NCBI RefSeq assembly: GCF_039830095.1
Contig: NZ_CP142435.1
Span: 124,001-188,000, forward strand
DNA from: Dolosigranulum savutiense
GTDB taxonomy: Bacteria > Bacillota > Bacilli > Lactobacillales > Carnobacteriaceae_A
Direction of reading: 5' to 3'
DNA length: 64,000 nt
Each line of letters starts with the position of its first letter. The stretch's first letter is position 1. A model generated the notes under the pieces. It did not search any database, was not told the origin of the DNA, and saw nothing but the letters and a program-made list of their open reading frames with translations. Below, one piece after another: positions 61,847-64,000 of this stretch. The translations under genes were made by a program, and so were the position numbers.

Positions 61847-62878
61847 TTATTGTGTTAAGTTACCACCCATCACACGCCGTCTACCTTGAACATCATTCGC
61901 TGTCTTGAATAACTCACGAGCTACTTTTGGTCCATTATGAAAGACACCTTTATCTGAGAGCGATAAAAAGTCATCTGAAATAACAGTCGGCACTTGATTA
62001 CTCAAGCCTTGAAAATCATGTTTCACTTGATAGAGATATTCGCTATTTTCTTTGCTAACGTGCTCGAATGGAACATGACCATTATTAACCAATGCAATAT
62101 CGATAAAGGGTTGTCCGAGATGACGATGCAACACATCCACATGTTCAGCATCTGTAAAGTCTTCCGTCTCTCCTAATTGTGTCATAATATTACAAATATA
62201 AACGACTTTAGCTGATGTTTCAAGCAAAGCTTTCCCTAAATCAGGAATCATTAAGTTCGGCAAAATGCTGGTAAATAAAGATCCTGGCCCTAATACAACC
62301 ATATCCGCATTCATAATAGCAGAAACAACTTTTCGTCCCGGTTCAACCGGTCCGTGATTATCAGCTCGTGAAACGGCAACGTAATCAATCATCTTCCCAG
62401 CTTGGGCAATCTTAGACTCGCCTGAACCAGTTGTCCCATCCTTATAGCGAGCGTGAAGGACTAGCGGTACTTCAGCTGATGGATAGACCGAACCATCCAC
62501 ATGCATCATTTTGGCCAATAATTGAATCGCTTCGTAAATATTCCCTTTCAATTCCGTAGTAGCTTGAATAATAAAATTACCTATCGCATGACCATCGAAG
62601 CTCTTGTCCTTCGACTTGAAGCGATATTGAAAAATCGCCCGTTGCAATTCTGGAATATCACTCAAAGCGGTTAATACATTGCGTAAGTCGCCCGGTGGTA
62701 CCGAATCAAAAGCTTCGCGCAATTTCCCGCTACTTCCTCCATCATCAGCAACCGTTACAATTCCTGTAAGCTGAGCATTTAATTCTTTTAAACTTTTTAA
62801 GATAACAGGCAAGCCCGTGCCGCCACCGATGACGACAATATTCGGGCGTCTGCTTGTTGGTTTGTTTCCTTGTCTCAT
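61847..62878 (-). CDS. YvcK family gluconeogenesis/cell-wall factor (CofD-like)
   Basis: 343 residues. The CofD-like Rossmann fold starts IVVIGGGTGLPVILKSLKE, followed by DDGGSSGKLREAFDSVPPGDLR and GPGSLFTSILPNLMIP. It binds UDP-sugars and is needed for growth on gluconeogenic carbon and for normal cell shape. Its start overlaps the rapZ stop by 4 bp. The C-terminal GRRRVMGGNLTQ tail is short and basic. Confidence 0.95.
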   Translation of the reverse strand: MRQGNKPTSRRPNIVVIGGGTGLPVILKSLKELNAQLTGIVTVADDGGSSGKLREAFDSVPPGDLRNVLTALSDIPELQRAIFQYRFKSKDKSFDGHAIGNFIIQATTELKGNIYEAIQLLAKMMHVDGSVYPSAEVPLVLHARYKDGTTGSGESKIAQAGKMIDYVAVSRADNHGPVEPGRKVVSAIMNADMVVLGPGSLFTSILPNLMIPDLGKALLETSAKVVYICNIMTQLGETEDFTDAEHVDVLHRHLGQPFIDIALVNNGHVPFEHVSKENSEYLYQVKHDFQGLSNQVPTVISDDFLSLSDKGVFHNGPKVARELFKTANDVQGRRRVMGGNLTQ

Positions 62879-63765
62879 GATCGTACAACTGACTCCTTCG
62901 TCTTGTCCTTATCGCGATGAGAAATATTAACGTTGTATCCATCTGAACGTAACTGCTGCCCTACCCGTTCGACGAGGGCTACAGAACGGTGATGCCCGCC
63001 TGTACAACCAATTGCGATATTGACATTCGATTTTCCTTCACGCTTATAGCCGGGTAAATTCAATGCTAAAAGATGCATGAAACGATTGAAGAACTCTTCA
63101 GTCTCAGCTTGCTGCATGACATAATCATACACCTCTTGATCCACCCCAGTCTTCTCACGTAATTCTGGAATATAATATGGATTAGGCAAGAAACGTACAT
63201 CCATCGCAATATCCGCATCAATCGGTAAGCCGTGTTTGAAGCCAAATGAGACTAATTCAATTCGGAATAAATCCCCATCGTCGCTATCATTAAAGGTATC
63301 TAACAACTTTTCGCGCAATTGACGCGGTGTCAAATCCGTTGTATCAATAACTAACTGTGCTTTGCGCTTAATATTGGCCAGCAGATTCTTTTCTTGCTGG
63401 ATGCCTGCGATCACCCGACCATCTTGTGCTAATGGATGAGAACGTCGGGATTCCTTATAGCGCGACACTAATTCTTCTTCTTTTGCATCTAAGAATAAGA
63501 CCTTTTTTACAATATAAGGGGTTTCTTCAACTTGGCTCACGGCGCCCTCAACTTGCTTGAAAAAATCTTTCATTCTTAAATCCATGACAAGTGCTACTTT
63601 TGAGAAACGACCTGATTGTTGAGTCAGTTCCCAAAAGGTAGGTAACAACTCAGGAGGCATATTATCAATACAATAATAACCCATATCCTCAAAACTCTGA
63701 ATAGCTACCGTCTTACCAGCACCACTCATCCCTGTAATAATAACTACTTCAACTTGATCATTCAC
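62875..63765 (-). CDS. rapZ: RNase adapter protein RapZ (nucleotide-binding)
   Basis: 296 residues. The N-terminal P-loop ITGMSGAGKTVA (near residues 10-21) and the C-terminal domain with GCTGGHHRSVALVERV bind nucleotides and UDP-GlcNAc-type ligands. In E. coli the homologue steers RNase E to GlmZ; the Gram-positive role is less clear. I chose GTG 63765, 8 nt after AAGAAGG, because GTG 63774 abuts the site. It heads the rapZ-yvcK-whiA set. Confidence 0.95.
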   Translation of the reverse strand: MNDQVEVVIITGMSGAGKTVAIQSFEDMGYYCIDNMPPELLPTFWELTQQSGRFSKVALVMDLRMKDFFKQVEGAVSQVEETPYIVKKVLFLDAKEEELVSRYKESRRSHPLAQDGRVIAGIQQEKNLLANIKRKAQLVIDTTDLTPRQLREKLLDTFNDSDDGDLFRIELVSFGFKHGLPIDADIAMDVRFLPNPYYIPELREKTGVDQEVYDYVMQQAETEEFFNRFMHLLALNLPGYKREGKSNVNIAIGCTGGHHRSVALVERVGQQLRSDGYNVNISHRDKDKTKESVVRS

Positions 63766-63799
63766 CGCATTCACCTTCTTTTAAAAAATCTTTGTTGTC

Positions 63800-64000
63800 T
63801 TAGTTTACCAATTTTTCTATATCTTGTTCGATAGCTTCTATTTTTTCTTGGACACCTTTTCTCGCACCGTCCACAGCACCAATATAGAATTTAATTTTGG
63901 GTTCAGTACCTGATGGGCGAGCAGCAATCCAACTACGATCACTTAAGATATATTTTAGAACATTGGATGTTGGCAAGTCAATCTCGCCGGTTTCACCATC
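63800..64000 (-). CDS. Phosphoglucomutase / phospho-sugar mutase, C-terminal fragment (5' end outside window)
   Basis: The last 66 codons of an alpha-D-phosphohexomutase, reading [19 protein letters not shown] and then the C-terminal phosphate-binding loop [15 protein letters not shown]. That loop contacts the phosphate of glucose-1- or glucose-6-phosphate. The gene is open to the right edge and ends 35 bp before the rapZ start. Family is certain; PgcA versus another member cannot be decided from this piece. Confidence 0.9.
   Translation of the reverse strand, partial: DGETGEIDLPTSNVLKYILSDRSWIAARPSGTEPKIKFYIGAVDGARKGVQEKIEAIEQDIEKLVN

Noticed and set aside
1-64000. CRISPR array, tRNA or rRNA genes
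   Set aside because: No regularly spaced repeats, cloverleaf-like segments or rRNA sequence noticed on either strand.

Overview
The window looks like a chromosomal segment of a low-GC Gram-positive bacterium of the order Lactobacillales, probably Aerococcaceae or a close neighbour. The evidence is the Firmicutes gene orders polA-mutM-coaE-nrdR-dnaB-dnaI, dinG-tseB-asnS-dnaD-nth, rapZ-yvcK-whiA-clpP and divergent ccpA/pepQ, together with strong AAGGAGG-type ribosome sites, a T-box before thrS and a 6S RNA gene after rarA. I made the genus placement by eye and it is not firm.

Layout. 1-3272: a heterodimeric BmrCD-type ABC exporter, one half cut by the window edge. 3421-12786 (minus): a small membrane protein; brnQ with a peptide-coding attenuator; then dnaI, dnaB, nrdR, coaE, mutM and polA. 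13.1-22.1 kb (minus): an accessory island with a polytopic histidine kinase and NarL/LuxR-type regulator, a lantibiotic-immunity-like ABC system with three paralogous permeases, a broken ABC exporter, a relic of a double-glycine peptide gene, two paralogous mini membrane proteins and a phospholipase A2-fold mini protein with a membrane-protein partner. 22.2-32.3 kb: DUF2200, cls, RNase J2, birA, rarA, 6S RNA, a universal stress protein, an M3 peptidase and trhO. 32.4-47.8 kb: a RelE-type toxin-antitoxin pair, a class A PBP, an OppA-type lipoprotein, ccpA/pepQ, ytxGH-like genes, an MscS channel, a CNNM/HlyC protein, a CPBP protease, a YeiH exporter, a phospholipase D-like protein and a mini Xre-like gene. 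47.9-64 kb (minus): nth, dnaD, asnS, tseB-like, dinG, cca, mazG-like, reoY, a TPR protein, thrS, clpP, whiA, yvcK, rapZ and the end of a phosphoglucomutase.

Two things stand out. First, brnQ is preceded by a 12-codon leader peptide ending Ile-Ile-Ile-Val-Ile and by competing hairpins plus a terminator. This is a ribosome-mediated attenuator for branched-chain amino acid uptake, not a T-box. Second, five copies of a 19-bp box (consensus, minus strand, ATTGCYTNANTTACTCATG) lie in the accessory island. In at least three of them the box ends exactly 20 bp before a good -10 hexamer. They precede the operons of the island, including the one that encodes the kinase and regulator. I infer a self-contained, auto-activated regulon that controls a partly decayed bacteriocin/immunity-like system.
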